Shown here in pieces: positions 46,546-57,175 of a DNA stretch of 64,000 bases. The DNA is from Liolophura sinensis (lineage: Eukaryota; Mollusca; Polyplacophora; Chitonida; Chitonidae): the NCBI RefSeq assembly GCF_032854445.1, contig NC_088301.1, positions 7,744,281-7,808,280 on the forward strand. The letters are read 5' to 3'. The notes below the pieces were generated by a model, which saw only the letters and a program-made list of their open reading frames with translations, was not told where the DNA came from and made no database searches. A program made the position numbers and the translations under genes. How positions within the stretch are numbered: the first letter of the stretch is position 1; each line of letters starts with the position of its first letter.

Positions 46546-46956
46546 TGCATCTCATAACACCAGCATGATAGTATCAACATGTACAGGTCTCCCACTGCTC
46601 TGCTCAAACATTTGGTGTCCTTAATTCACCTGATCCCAGAGTTCCAAACCTAGACCTCTTATCAGACAATCATATCACAATGGCCATCCAATAAGTGAAC
46701 TTGCAGACACAACACCATTACCGTCGCTGTTTTACCTTTCATGTTTCTTATCTTATGAAATTAACGATCCACTTACATCCCTTGAGCAAGAACAAAATAA
46801 CAGGGCACTATTTGATTTATGGCTGCAATTCACAAACAGCACGTGCAAATCCATATTGGTGTTTGACAGCCTTTGCATGAGTACATACCACAAGTGATGT
46901 GCAGCACGTTTAGGCTGTGACTTGCTTGAAAGTGGCTATCTTCATTCGGAAGTCCT

Positions 46957-47161
46957 GTAATTCTTCAACATGTTCGCATGTTTGCGAACATTCAACATAT
47001 TCTGAAGGCATTATTCTGTGTAGACTGATGAAATCATACCTTTTGTCAACCAAAGAAACTGGCCAATCGAACCAATGTAGTTTTTCTCCAAAAAGAAATT
47101 GAAAATGTTCATAAATTGCACTGAAAGTTACTCTTTCCTATGCCAAAAGGTTGAGGAATTA
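46957..47161. mobile_element. MITE-like element, copy 3 (reversed)
   Basis: It starts TAATTCTTCAACATGTTCGC and ends with the complementary AAAAGGTTGAGGAATTA; the inverted ends match over about 20 bp. Internal blocks are the reverse complement of copies 1 and 2 (for example TCTGAAGGCATTATTCTGTG). A small perfect hairpin TGTTCGCA/TGCGAACA lies at about 46971-46990. It forms an inverted pair with copy 2 about 410 bp away. Confidence 0.8.
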
Positions 47162-49288
47162 GGGCAGCTGACCAATAAACCCAACAATAAACGCAGCTCA
47201 GTAAATGTATGTGTAGGAGTGAGACTTGGCAAACACTGTCAACAGACAAATATGACAATGGTACTGCAGTTGCCTCAATGGAATCAATGATGACAAACTA
47301 TTCAGCTAAAGTGATTACACAAAGTAGGCAAATATGCCGTACAGAAGGCTTTTAACATGGATTATCCAAAACTCTTAAAGTACAGGTTCTGGGAACATGC
47401 AGGTATGCACAAAAAGATTTATTAAGAAAGATATTTACTTTAGTTCTATTTGTTACGTCCTAGGATGATCAAGTTGATATTAAATTTTAATTCTGACATC
47501 TTAATGATGCCTTAAGCAATTGACACTGGATCCACATGCTTATTATGTGACAAGAATGACAGCTACAGTTCAACTCAGTTCATGCATGCCTTATATTTCA
47601 TACAAATTTACATGCACATGTATAGCAGACCTAGTGAAAATTTTTTCAATGTGCATGAAAACAGCTTCTCACTAAAATATCTTGGGTACAAGCTTTATAT
47701 CTTCATGTGTACATGTTGTGTATGACCAGGTTTAAGTCAAAGGACTTGAAGAGATTGCAGGTAAAAGTTAAGAAACAAAACACAAAGATATAATATATCC
47801 AACTGCTCCATATGCATGTGTGTACGAATGATTCTCTGTGTGAATTGGGTGATTGAGGACTGTACTTGTGTACGTATATCATATGATGTAATTGGCTGGT
47901 TCAGGCTTGGCAGGTCATCAAGAGGATTCCTAACACCTGAATAATTCATAAGTCACGTTTTCCCTGCCCGATGGTATGTGGGTACCATAACAGGAATTAA
48001 GGGCACTAGTGGGGTAATAAAGCCTGCAGTGATGGGAATAACACCGCGCTCCAGTCATCTGTCATCGGCGCCATCAAAGATTTCCATTTTGTAGTAGTTG
48101 AATATCAAATGAGCATTAGCTTGCATAACTCATTACATGTATCTCAAACGCATAAACAAGCTCTAAATTTTACCCATATATAGATATGTCCTTGGTCCAT
48201 TTGTGAATGAATTCCAAATGGGATAATTTCAGGTTAACTGTCTTGTACTTTTATATCACATTTTTAAAACTTGACTGTTTTCTTTGGTACATGTACATAT
48301 GCACAACTAAATTATATATCTCAGCATGAAAATTCAATCTGAGCTAATAATCAGTACCTAAAAGCACTTAAGCACGCTATTTTTTCTTTTCCCCACCAGC
48401 TTAAGAAATATGTTGTACATCATAATTGGAAAACGCTGAAAGAAGACTGGATGTTGGTGTTGAGTTCACAGCTAGTCTTGTACTGGAATATATGTTACTA
48501 TACTTAATTGTAGCAATGATTATTAGGGACAATACATTAATGGAAATTACACCATGAATGACACTTAATTCAAAAGACAAACTGCAGTTGGAGAGTTTTT
48601 AGCTTTGACAAGCAGCCGTACAAACTTCTTACATGTTATCTGTTAACGTGAGTCATTCACCTAGCACGGAGCCTGAAAGCAGAGGACATTGACTTTTGTG
48701 AAATTTTTGGTGTTTAAATGTTGCAAACTGGTAAAAATATTGATGTCCAATCTGGACAAACTATCCTCCAAATCAGACATTAATATTTTACCAATTTTCA
48801 ACATTTTAAAACCAAATCCCGAGATTTGCTCTATTGAGAGGTGTTTATCCAGTTTTTGGTGTCTCACATGTTTGATTATTAACCTATGCAGTTTCATTAT
48901 CTGTTCTGTTATGCATCTACATTCTGTCCTTTTTTTTCTCTCTAGTCATTCATCTCTGTTAATATTCATTTTGTTATCATCTCTGTAAATGGACCTTGCT
49001 GCCTGTATGAGAATAAATAAACTAATCTAAATTAAACTAAACTTACATACACATGGCTCAATCTGTATGAAAATATGTGACCATGTGCAGCTTAGATGCT
49101 TGTGCAGCTCCCTATAAATTGAATCAGTCTCCAAGAACCTAACGAACAATGCTAAAATTGACAAGGGAAACTTCATTTATATAATGCTTCTTTGTTGAAC
49201 TGAAGAAAGTTGGCATTATAATTAAGGATCAGTCATACTGAATTTGTATTCCTGACTTCAAACAGAACTTATCAGATAAAGAACTTAC

Positions 49289-49661
49289 CAATGCCTATGT
49301 CCACTTCATCCCTCCAGCCATTGAGATGGTGAACCACATGTAATGATCCATGTTTAATCTCCCAGAATAGCTCGTAATCTTCCAAATTCGGGAAATCATG
49401 ACGGCTATAAGACCCCAGTCCGTGATGAAACAGAAATGTGTTCGGTAATTTTGTCCGAAATTCAAACCTCCAGCCTATGTTTTGTTTAGTGACCAGAGGT
49501 GGTATGGCATCCAGATATGATACACCAGGGATATCAAATGTAAACGCTCGGCCTGTCAGTTGACTAGAGGCAGTTGTCTGCCCATGTCCACCAGGTGGCC
49601 ACAGCACCAAAACTAGCACACTTCCCAAGAATAAAGTTTTTCTTTCCATCCTGACTGTCAT
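49289..49661 (-). CDS. Coding exon 1: signal peptide and first half of LamG1
   Basis: Encodes residues 1-124. A basic start (MTVRMERK) leads into the hydrophobic run LFLGSVLVLVLWPPG, a typical signal peptide with cleavage likely around GHG|Q. LamG1 then begins (FTFDIPGVSYLDAI, FEFRTKLPNTFLFHHG, ELFWEIKHGSLHVVHHL). The donor is ATT G|GTAAGTT, phase 1, and joins exon 2 to give VDIGI-A-LSDDRWH, the canonical LamG strand before DxxWH. Two starts are possible. Met1 has a weak context (CAG ATG A). Met5 at 49649 has A at -3 and G at +4 and still leaves a complete signal peptide, so it may be the main start. Confidence 0.9.
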
Positions 49662-49677
49662 CTGTCAGTTATTCAAC
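49662..49677 (-). other. Presumed 5'UTR end of exon 1, with upstream acceptor
   Basis: On the minus strand a pyrimidine-rich CACTTTTTCAG ends at 49678, immediately followed by 16 nt and then the ATG at 49661. This reads as a 3' splice site, so the start-codon exon is probably not the first exon of the mRNA. At least one non-coding exon should lie at higher coordinates or beyond the window. Confidence 0.5.
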
Positions 49678-51679
49678 CTGAAAAAGTGAGGAAAGAAATA
49701 TGTAATGGATTACTCATGAGACTTCCTTTTTTCGATATTTCCCAAATGTTGACTTTGGGAAACACACAACATGATGAAAACTTTATAGACGCACAACATT
49801 ATTTCCATCTTTCTCTCTTCATTTATAACCCTTTCCATCATAACAAAAGAACATCACTGTAATACTTGGATACTTATTTAATTATTCACACATAAGCATG
49901 TTAAACATTCTCTGCCCTAGATTTTCACAAGCTGCTGGAAACTATACCCCAAGGTAAAGCAGTAAATAGCATGAAATATCTAAAAGCATATGCAATTTGA
50001 TGTCACGTCTGACCTGATTTCTCAGAATAGTAATAAATCCTTTATAAATAAGTCCTTGTCTATAAAAAAAAAACAATTTCATTTCCAGGTTGAGGTTACA
50101 TAACTATTAAAATGCTGGGAAGAACAATACCATCACTGGACTCACCATCAAATACAGACCCAGGATATCCTTAAAACTACATATATGGGGTGATCAGATT
50201 ATGGTAATTAACACTGCACTGTAAATAAAAACAAGGAACTAAGCCATAGGTTTTTGCTGTAAAACGTCCAAGACCAATAAGTGACGTTTTAGCATCACAA
50301 ATTCTCTACTTTTGGATTCCACAGGATAGCAATATCATGTCTATTTAATTCTTCTTTTGTGATGGGCTTCCATGGCATGAGGGAAATTCCACTGATCATA
50401 CAAGTTAGCACATCATACATGCAATTTTTGTGCTTTCAAACAAAACATTGTACTTCAATTTCCTTGTTTTAAGGAGCAGTCTTGAGCTGATTGACTATAT
50501 GAATGTTCTGACTACTTAAGAGGTGCTTGACAACCAAGATCTATATTGTCCATATAATACTAGAGCCTACATGTAGTTCAAGTAACTTTTTCCAATATAC
50601 AGCATGGTCAAGAAGTAGCCTTGGTCCAACACTATAAATAATAGACAAAGGTGGCTATCCTCACTTCCTCCAAAGTGGTGCTTTAAAATGTCAGGCACCT
50701 ACACTGAACTTTCAGTCTTGAAATTATTTTCATTTTTTGGGTTTTTTTTTTTTGACCCAGAAATGTTATACCTATGTCTAACATTGCCCAAATGCACTGT
50801 ATTTTACAAGCTTACATAGTATGTTACCTTTATGCAAACATGATCAAGGCAAAGTCCATGTATGGCAATCATCATTTATAATACCACAGGACTTTATTAA
50901 CCGATCCCAGGAGCTATACCCTAAATCTATAACAAATTCAACCAGTAAAGTATATCTTTAAATGCAATTCAAAACACAATTAGCAATATTCTGAAAACTA
51001 AAATGTACAGTTCAGATAGAAGGCGCATAATTACTATGAACTTCTCATCTGAAACAACCTGTCCTATTGATCAGATAAACCTGGTTTCTAATATGCCAAG
51101 CACAACCACTACCTATGTGGTAAAATTTGCCCAGGATTTAGGTTATGTGCAAAGGGAGCTTAAGCACTGCGTTATAAAGCTGAAGGAATGGGAGATCGAG
51201 CCTCGTCTCTCCACCCATCCGCCAGCCCATCAATCTCCATAGAGAGTTCTACAGGCGCTATTATCTGGGTGATTTCAGCGATTCCCCCACAAACTGTATT
51301 ATCAACAATGACCTAATGCTCTCTTCTCATTCATGGCTCATTATGGTATGCTCTGTGCTAGATTCCTTAAAACTGCTGCCTCCTTCAAAGCCCCTCAGCG
51401 AAGACGACTTTACACCATCAACAATCCCGACGGGACAGCTCTAAGCAGACAATGGCATTTAATGGCTGGAATTTCCATTTTGTAACACCTTCACCATTTG
51501 TGCGGTATCATTTGCTGATTAAAACTGTACCAAGCTCAACACTATATAAACACATGTACATGTAACAGTCAATGATGAGCTTTTCCAGCATGGTGTTAAA
51601 TCTTATACACACTTATACGCTTTCCATCTCACAGTGCTTCTATAGTAAGCCAGTTTTTTCCACAAGTTTTCTTATTGAC

Positions 51680-51960
51680 TTTATTTATTTATTTAACTGT
51701 TATTTAATACCATACTCAAGGATCTTTCATGACGTGGGTGGGTTTTATGGGTGGGGAAACCAGACTGTTTGGGGTAAATCACCGGCCTCAATTGGTAAGT
51801 AACTGACAATTCTCAGGTACATATGATGTACCTACATGGACACCATATTGGAGGAAGACAAGTGATCTTTAACGAGAGTAGGACTCCACCAACTGTCCCA
51901 TGAGCGACATCAACAGCTTATTGTCACCATGGCCACAGGAATAGCGAGCACAAGAAAATC
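51680..51960 (-). mobile_element. SINE, variant family, long copy
   Basis: Antisense TTTATTTAACTGTTATTTAA, then ATACCATACTCAAGGATCTT, ATGGGTGGGGAAACCAGACT, TTGGAGGAAGACAAGTGATC and CCACCAACTGTCCCATGAGC. This is the most complete copy of the variant family and explains the flanks of the nested element at 6035-6455. Confidence 0.75.
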
Positions 51961-52959
51961 CACAAATTCCTGATTTACTGAATTTCTGAACTTTACTTCC
52001 GTCAGCAGGTTTGACCCAAAACACAAACTTTCTTTCAAAATGAAAGCTTCAATGTGACATAAAAATCGATTAGCATAACCACAGCTTCATGATATTGTGG
52101 CCTGTTTGTGTGTATGAACCATAAGTTTTCTCAAACTCATATCATTACCATTTAGATTTCTCAGGAATTTATCTTAGCCACACGTATTCAAGTTATGGTA
52201 TGAAACGTTCGTAAATGTGAGGCTGATGTGAAAAACTTGCAAATATCATAATATCTGTTGATTATTCTACGTTATTTGAAAAATAAAATGCTTCAGGCTT
52301 TGTTCGTTTCATGATGTATGTCTTTGTGTAAACTGCTTTAGCTGCATACATGTATAGCTGGGCACACATATGAACAGAATTAGTGCTCCGCTTTCGCAAA
52401 CATCACACATTTAATGCATGCCCATACTTTATTGGCTTTCAGTGGAATGACAATGTTACAATTAGCCCTAAAAATCGACCTCGTGTATGCCTGCCAATGC
52501 AAAACCCTGTCTGGCAGAGACAAAGGCAGTGTAGGATTCAGGGCTGTGTCCATAGGTCAGCTCTGCATGGATGGAGAACAGTTGTCCCCAGGCACCTGCT
52601 CTTCAAGGGCATCCCCCAGACACTCCAGTAAATCTCAGCTGATAAGGTGATCTTGTTATAACTAACACAAATTTAGGGGATGGTTGCCTCACTGGAGGAG
52701 CTAGGGTGTATGATGTATTTATATGTACATGTAATGATAATACAGGATATATGAAGGCCGATTCTAATGAATGATTATTGAGTTCTACCCACACCTGCTA
52801 GGTGACATGTATCGGACATGCTATGACCCAGAAAAAGCTAAGTGTAGCATCTATATCCCATTGTACACATACCTGTAATTCTGATGATATCTCATGATTC
52901 TACTGGGGCTGACAAAGAACACTGAACTTCATTCATTATCTTTCTTCAATATTTTCATT

Positions 52960-53090
52960 TATTTATTTTTAATGCCAACTGTTCAAAAAATTTTCACTTG
53001 TATACAATGCCAGCCATTTTTATGGATGGATGATTGACTGATCAGAGTGAACCACTGAGCAAACTTTTCACAACACACAGGTGGAAGGAG
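52960..53090 (-). mobile_element. SINE fragment, variant family
   Basis: ATTTATTTATTTTTAATGCC, then AAATTTTCACTTGTATACAA, GCCAGCCATTTTTATGGATG and GTGAACCACTGAGCAAACTT. Diverged and truncated. Confidence 0.55.
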
Positions 53091-53239
53091 AGCAGTCACC
53101 CACAAACTACATGCAAGAACACACAGAAGAGTGTGTTCAACTAAAGGCCCTAATAACAATGGCAGAAGAGGACATCTTCAAATTCCCTTGGATTGAGCTG
53201 GCCTCTATGATGATCTTGTGGTTTAAAAGTAAGCTCCTT

Positions 53240-53398
53240 CCCCTAATTCCTCAACCTTTTCACATATGCAAGATCAACTTTCAGGGCAATTTATACTCAT
53301 TTACGATTTGATGTTGGAGGCAAAACTACATTGGCTGGATTTGCCAATTTTGGTGTTTCACAAAAAGTAGAAGTTTATCAGTCAACACAGAATAATGA
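53240..53398. mobile_element. MITE-like element, copy 4, truncated
   Basis: It starts CCCCTAATTCCTCAACCTTT and contains TTGGAGGCAAAACTACATTG, then CTGGATTTGCCAATTTTGG, and breaks off at CACAGAATAATG, so the second inverted end is missing. Confidence 0.7.
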
Positions 53399-54493
53399 TT
53401 TAATATTATTTTAATACTGTGAGAAAATTAAACATATTCTAAGATAAAAGTTTTTAAGAATCCAAACTCAAAATATAAAAGTTAAAAATACTTTTCACAG
53501 AAGATTATTACCACATCATTACATTAGGTAGGCCTATTAGCAAACATGTACTATAGAATATTAACCTAGAACGAACAAGAATGAAACCATTCTCAAACAT
53601 GCTTTACCTCAGAATATTTATTCTGAGCAAAATTTCAAATTCTCCAGGATGTAACAAAAGGGCTAAAAACCATTACAGGACCATCACATGATTGCTACGA
53701 CATTTATCGAGAAGTTATGTACAAGCACCATAAACGTCTCTATTGCGAATTCATATGACAGCACTGGGGCAGCAACTCATAACACCTTATGACTTCAGAT
53801 GGCATTGGATTTAATTTTGACTGGGGACTCCGATATCTATCAATTAGGTGTCACACATACAGCTGCCATTCGGAAGAGTATGACAGCACTGAAGGCAATT
53901 CATAAGATTTAACAGCCTTAGTTATATTGACAACACCTGTGATAGCACATTCATGTACCTGTACATATAAAATGTTGGCAGTTATAGGTGATGCCACTTC
54001 CCGTTCTATCGGAACAGTCAATGTAGAAATCCCATGATTGCACATGCACACATCACATATACATACTGCAGCAGGTGTTGAAAGTAATAACATGCACATA
54101 TCATCACATTTCAATCGCAGAATGCAGTACAGCGTATGTTATTGCTGAGTTCTATCCCTGAGAATTAAGTTGAATTGATGCACACCGATGTTGGTATTGA
54201 ATCCTCTCCTCGGTGCTCGCATATAATTATGTAGTTGACTCAGGTCGGCTTAATTGTTGTCAGCGTACACTGGCTTGATTGTGGGTCTGCTATAAAGATC
54301 GCGAGACAAGCCAAATAATGTTGGAAGAACCAATAGCCCCTGCACAGATTCACAACTGACAAAATAGTTTGCTTTTTAGACATTTATCTTTAGAAAAAGA
54401 AAAAAAAAATGAATGAGTAGCTATCTAATTTATAATTAAATTTCTGACAGCTTTCAACAGCTCCAAACATTACCATGGCATCTTACTTAATGT

Positions 54494-54562
54494 TGCACGG
54501 CCCCCATCGTATAAGTGAAATATTCTGAAGATTGGCAAAAAACATCCAATCAAATGAATAAA
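54494..54562 (+). mobile_element. SINE 3' end fragment
   Basis: GCACGGCCCCCATCGTATAA, then GTGAAATATTCTGAAGATTG and AACATCCAATCAAATGAATA, the 3' domain of the main family. Confidence 0.7.
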
Positions 54563-55963
54563 TGTTCAGGTTTAACTTGCTAACTCCACCTTGGACTGTA
54601 GAGTTAGTCTGTCCTCTATGAATCTGAGCTCTGGGGTTTAAAATAGACATTTTTTGAGCTGCACGTCCTCAGTGGATATTTCTGAATGCTCTGTTTTTAT
54701 ATGAACTCTGGCTGCCACCTATGGCTCTTAAATGTCATATGTGGGAAGCACATGTGTATATCTGCCCGGATGATACATTGCCAATTCACAGAACATTTAA
54801 TACAATGTACCGCTACAAGTACCTGCCTAGTTCACTAAGGAACAGAATCATCCAGGTTCACCAACAATGTACATGTATGATAAAGTCTTGAGAACATCTG
54901 GTTCTATACATGTCCTGTATAGCTATATATCTATATCTATACATCTTATTAATACAGAAATACCATAAATCCTCGACACCAAAGTTAACCATGAACATCC
55001 ATGTAGTGAATGTTTTAGAATATTTATTGAGGAAGGTTCTCTGATCTGGACAAGTCATTTTATATTTTCTGTGAAGATCCTGTACAATGTATTTTAGTCT
55101 TCAAAATTTCATGAGGTAAATAATGTCTTCTAAATTCACCCCTAAAGTGCTATTTTAGAGGTAATTAAATAAAGGTAAAAAAATATTTCCTAGACTTACA
55201 TTTTTCCGCAAGTTGGGATTTTATCCTAAACATACTTTCTCAAAGACCTCAAGACACCTCTCAAAGATCAACAGAACTCTCAAAATACATGAGACAAAAT
55301 TGTGGGTAAAATTTATCAAAGTAAGTTTTAAATTACACCTAAAATTACACTTCACTGTTCAAATTTGTTAAGCTTTTAAATCCCATGTACAACTAACAAA
55401 CAGCAGATCATGACAACTGAGGTCTGAAAATTTGCTAAGATTTCCCTAAGCTCATTTGTCATTTGAAGATTAGCATTAGTTAAAAATAGCTGGCTTGAGA
55501 GCTTATGGGTGAGAAAACTGTACTACTTATGGAAATCCTATTTGTTACAGCTCACAGCACTCAACAGACTTACACACTAGATAATCGTACAGTTACAGTC
55601 TACAAATGAAATGCAATTTATAAGGACTACAGTAGATGACCTAACATTTCACATTTCAAGTTGTTCATTTTACCTGATTCTGAGAGTTCTATTGATCTTA
55701 CATTGGTGTTGTAAGGTTTAACTGTGTGAAAGGTAGGATAATAGGTAAAGTAATATATTATGACATTTATTTGCCTATAAATATACATTTCTTGGGGGCA
55801 AAATATTAGGCCATTTACAACATTAACTGTATTAAAAAAAGGGGGTGTTGTCCAATATATACATGGGAAAGTCATTATGAAAAAATGAGCTCCCTAAGCT
55901 GGCTTTAATCTGCAATTTTGTTTTCATCCGAAGATAACAATGGCTCAGAGTTACGACTGGACT

Positions 55964-57175
55964 CGAACGATTCATAATCTGTGAATCACATTATGTTCAC
56001 TTCACACGATTCATAATCTGTGCGTCACATTATGTTCACTTCACACGATTCATAATCTGTGCATCACATTATGTTCACTTCACACGATTCATAATCTGTA
56101 CGTGACATTATGTTCACTTCACACGATTCATAATCTGTGCGTCACATTATGTTCATTTCACACGATTCATAATCTGTGAATCACATTATGTTCATTTCAC
56201 ACGATTCATAATCTGTGAATCACATTATGTTCACTTCACACGATTCATAATCTGTGCGTCAAATTATGTTCATTTCACACGATTCATAATCTGTGCGTCA
56301 CATTATGTTCATTTCACACGATTCATAATCTGTGAGTCACATTATGTTCATTTCACACGATTCATAATCTGTGCGTCACATGTTCATTTCACACAATTCA
56401 TAATCTGTGCGTCACATTATGTTCATTTCACACGATTCATAATCTGTGCGTCACATCATGTTCATTTCACACGATTCATAATCTGTGAATCACATTATGT
56501 TCACTTCACACGATTCATAATCTGTGCGTCAAATTATGTTCATTTCACACGATTCATAATCTGTGCGTCACATTATGTTCACTTCACACGATTCATAATC
56601 TGTGCGTCACATTATGTTCATTTCACACAATTCATAATCTGTGAATCACATTATGTTCACTTCACACGATTCATAATCTGTGCATCACATTATGTTAATT
56701 TCACACGATTCATAATCTGTGCATCACATTATGTTAATTTCACACGATTCATAATCTGTGCGTCACATTATGTTCATTTCACACGATTCATAATCTGTGC
56801 ATCACATTATGTTCATTTCACACAATTCATAATCTGTGCGTCACATTATGTTCATTTCACACGATTCATAATCTGTGTGTCACATTATGTTCATTTCACA
56901 CGATTCATAATCTGTGAATCACATTATGTTCATTTCACACAATTCATAATCTGTGCGTCACATTATGTTCATTTCACACGATTCATAATCTGTGTGTCAC
57001 ATTATGTTCATTTCACACGATTCATAATCTGTGCGTCACATTATGTTCATTTCACACGATTCATAATCTGTGAATCACATTATGTTCATTTCACACGATT
57101 CATAATCTGTGCATCACATTATGTTAATTTCACACGATTCATAATCTGTGCGTCACATTATTTTCATTTCACACA
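55964..57175. repeat. 39-bp minisatellite, about 31 copies
   Basis: The unit is ATTCATAATCTGTGCGTCAC plus ATTATGTTCATTTCACACG. The main variable site is GTGCGT, GTGAAT, GTGCAT or GTGTGT, and TTCATTTC alternates with TTCACTTC. One unit near 56377 lacks 3 bp. A distinctive run of units (AAT, then CGTCAAATT, then CGT) recurs with its marker at 56258 and 56528, 270 bp apart. A 140-codon frame at 56877-57299 exists only because 39 is divisible by 3. Confidence 0.96.

Larger units (their letters stand above)
35500..49288. other. Intron 1 (of the coding region)
   Basis: 13.8 kb between the two halves of LamG1. It contains the 29-bp array (35771-36296), SINE pieces (37570, 41472, 45972), and a pair of MITE-like elements in opposite orientation (46327-46545, 46957-47161). 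The rest is AT-rich with frequent ACATGTAC motifs. Exons 1 and 2 join cleanly, so no further coding exon is expected. Confidence 0.55.
1..49677 (-). other. Neurexin-superfamily gene (axotactin-like / contactin-associated-protein-like), 5' part
   Basis: Whole-gene view. Twenty-two complete coding exons and a partial 23rd join in one frame with matching phases at every junction, giving about 1,321 residues. Residues and domains: signal peptide 1-27; LamG1 about 36-224; EGF1 228-261; LamG2 266-450; LamG3 453-630; EGF2 636-669; fibrinogen-C-like 672-870; LamG4 871-1045; EGF3 1049-1082; LamG5 1085-1282; EGF4 1286-1319. LamG2-LamG3-EGF-FBG-LamG-EGF-LamG is the CNTNAP/neurexin-IV core. The discoidin domain expected at the N-terminus of that family is replaced by LamG-EGF, which I associate with axotactin. 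The likely role is extracellular adhesion or glia-neuron signalling; this is inferred from family. The C-terminus, including any membrane segment, is outside the window. The family call is firm; the orthologue name is less certain. Confidence 0.9.
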
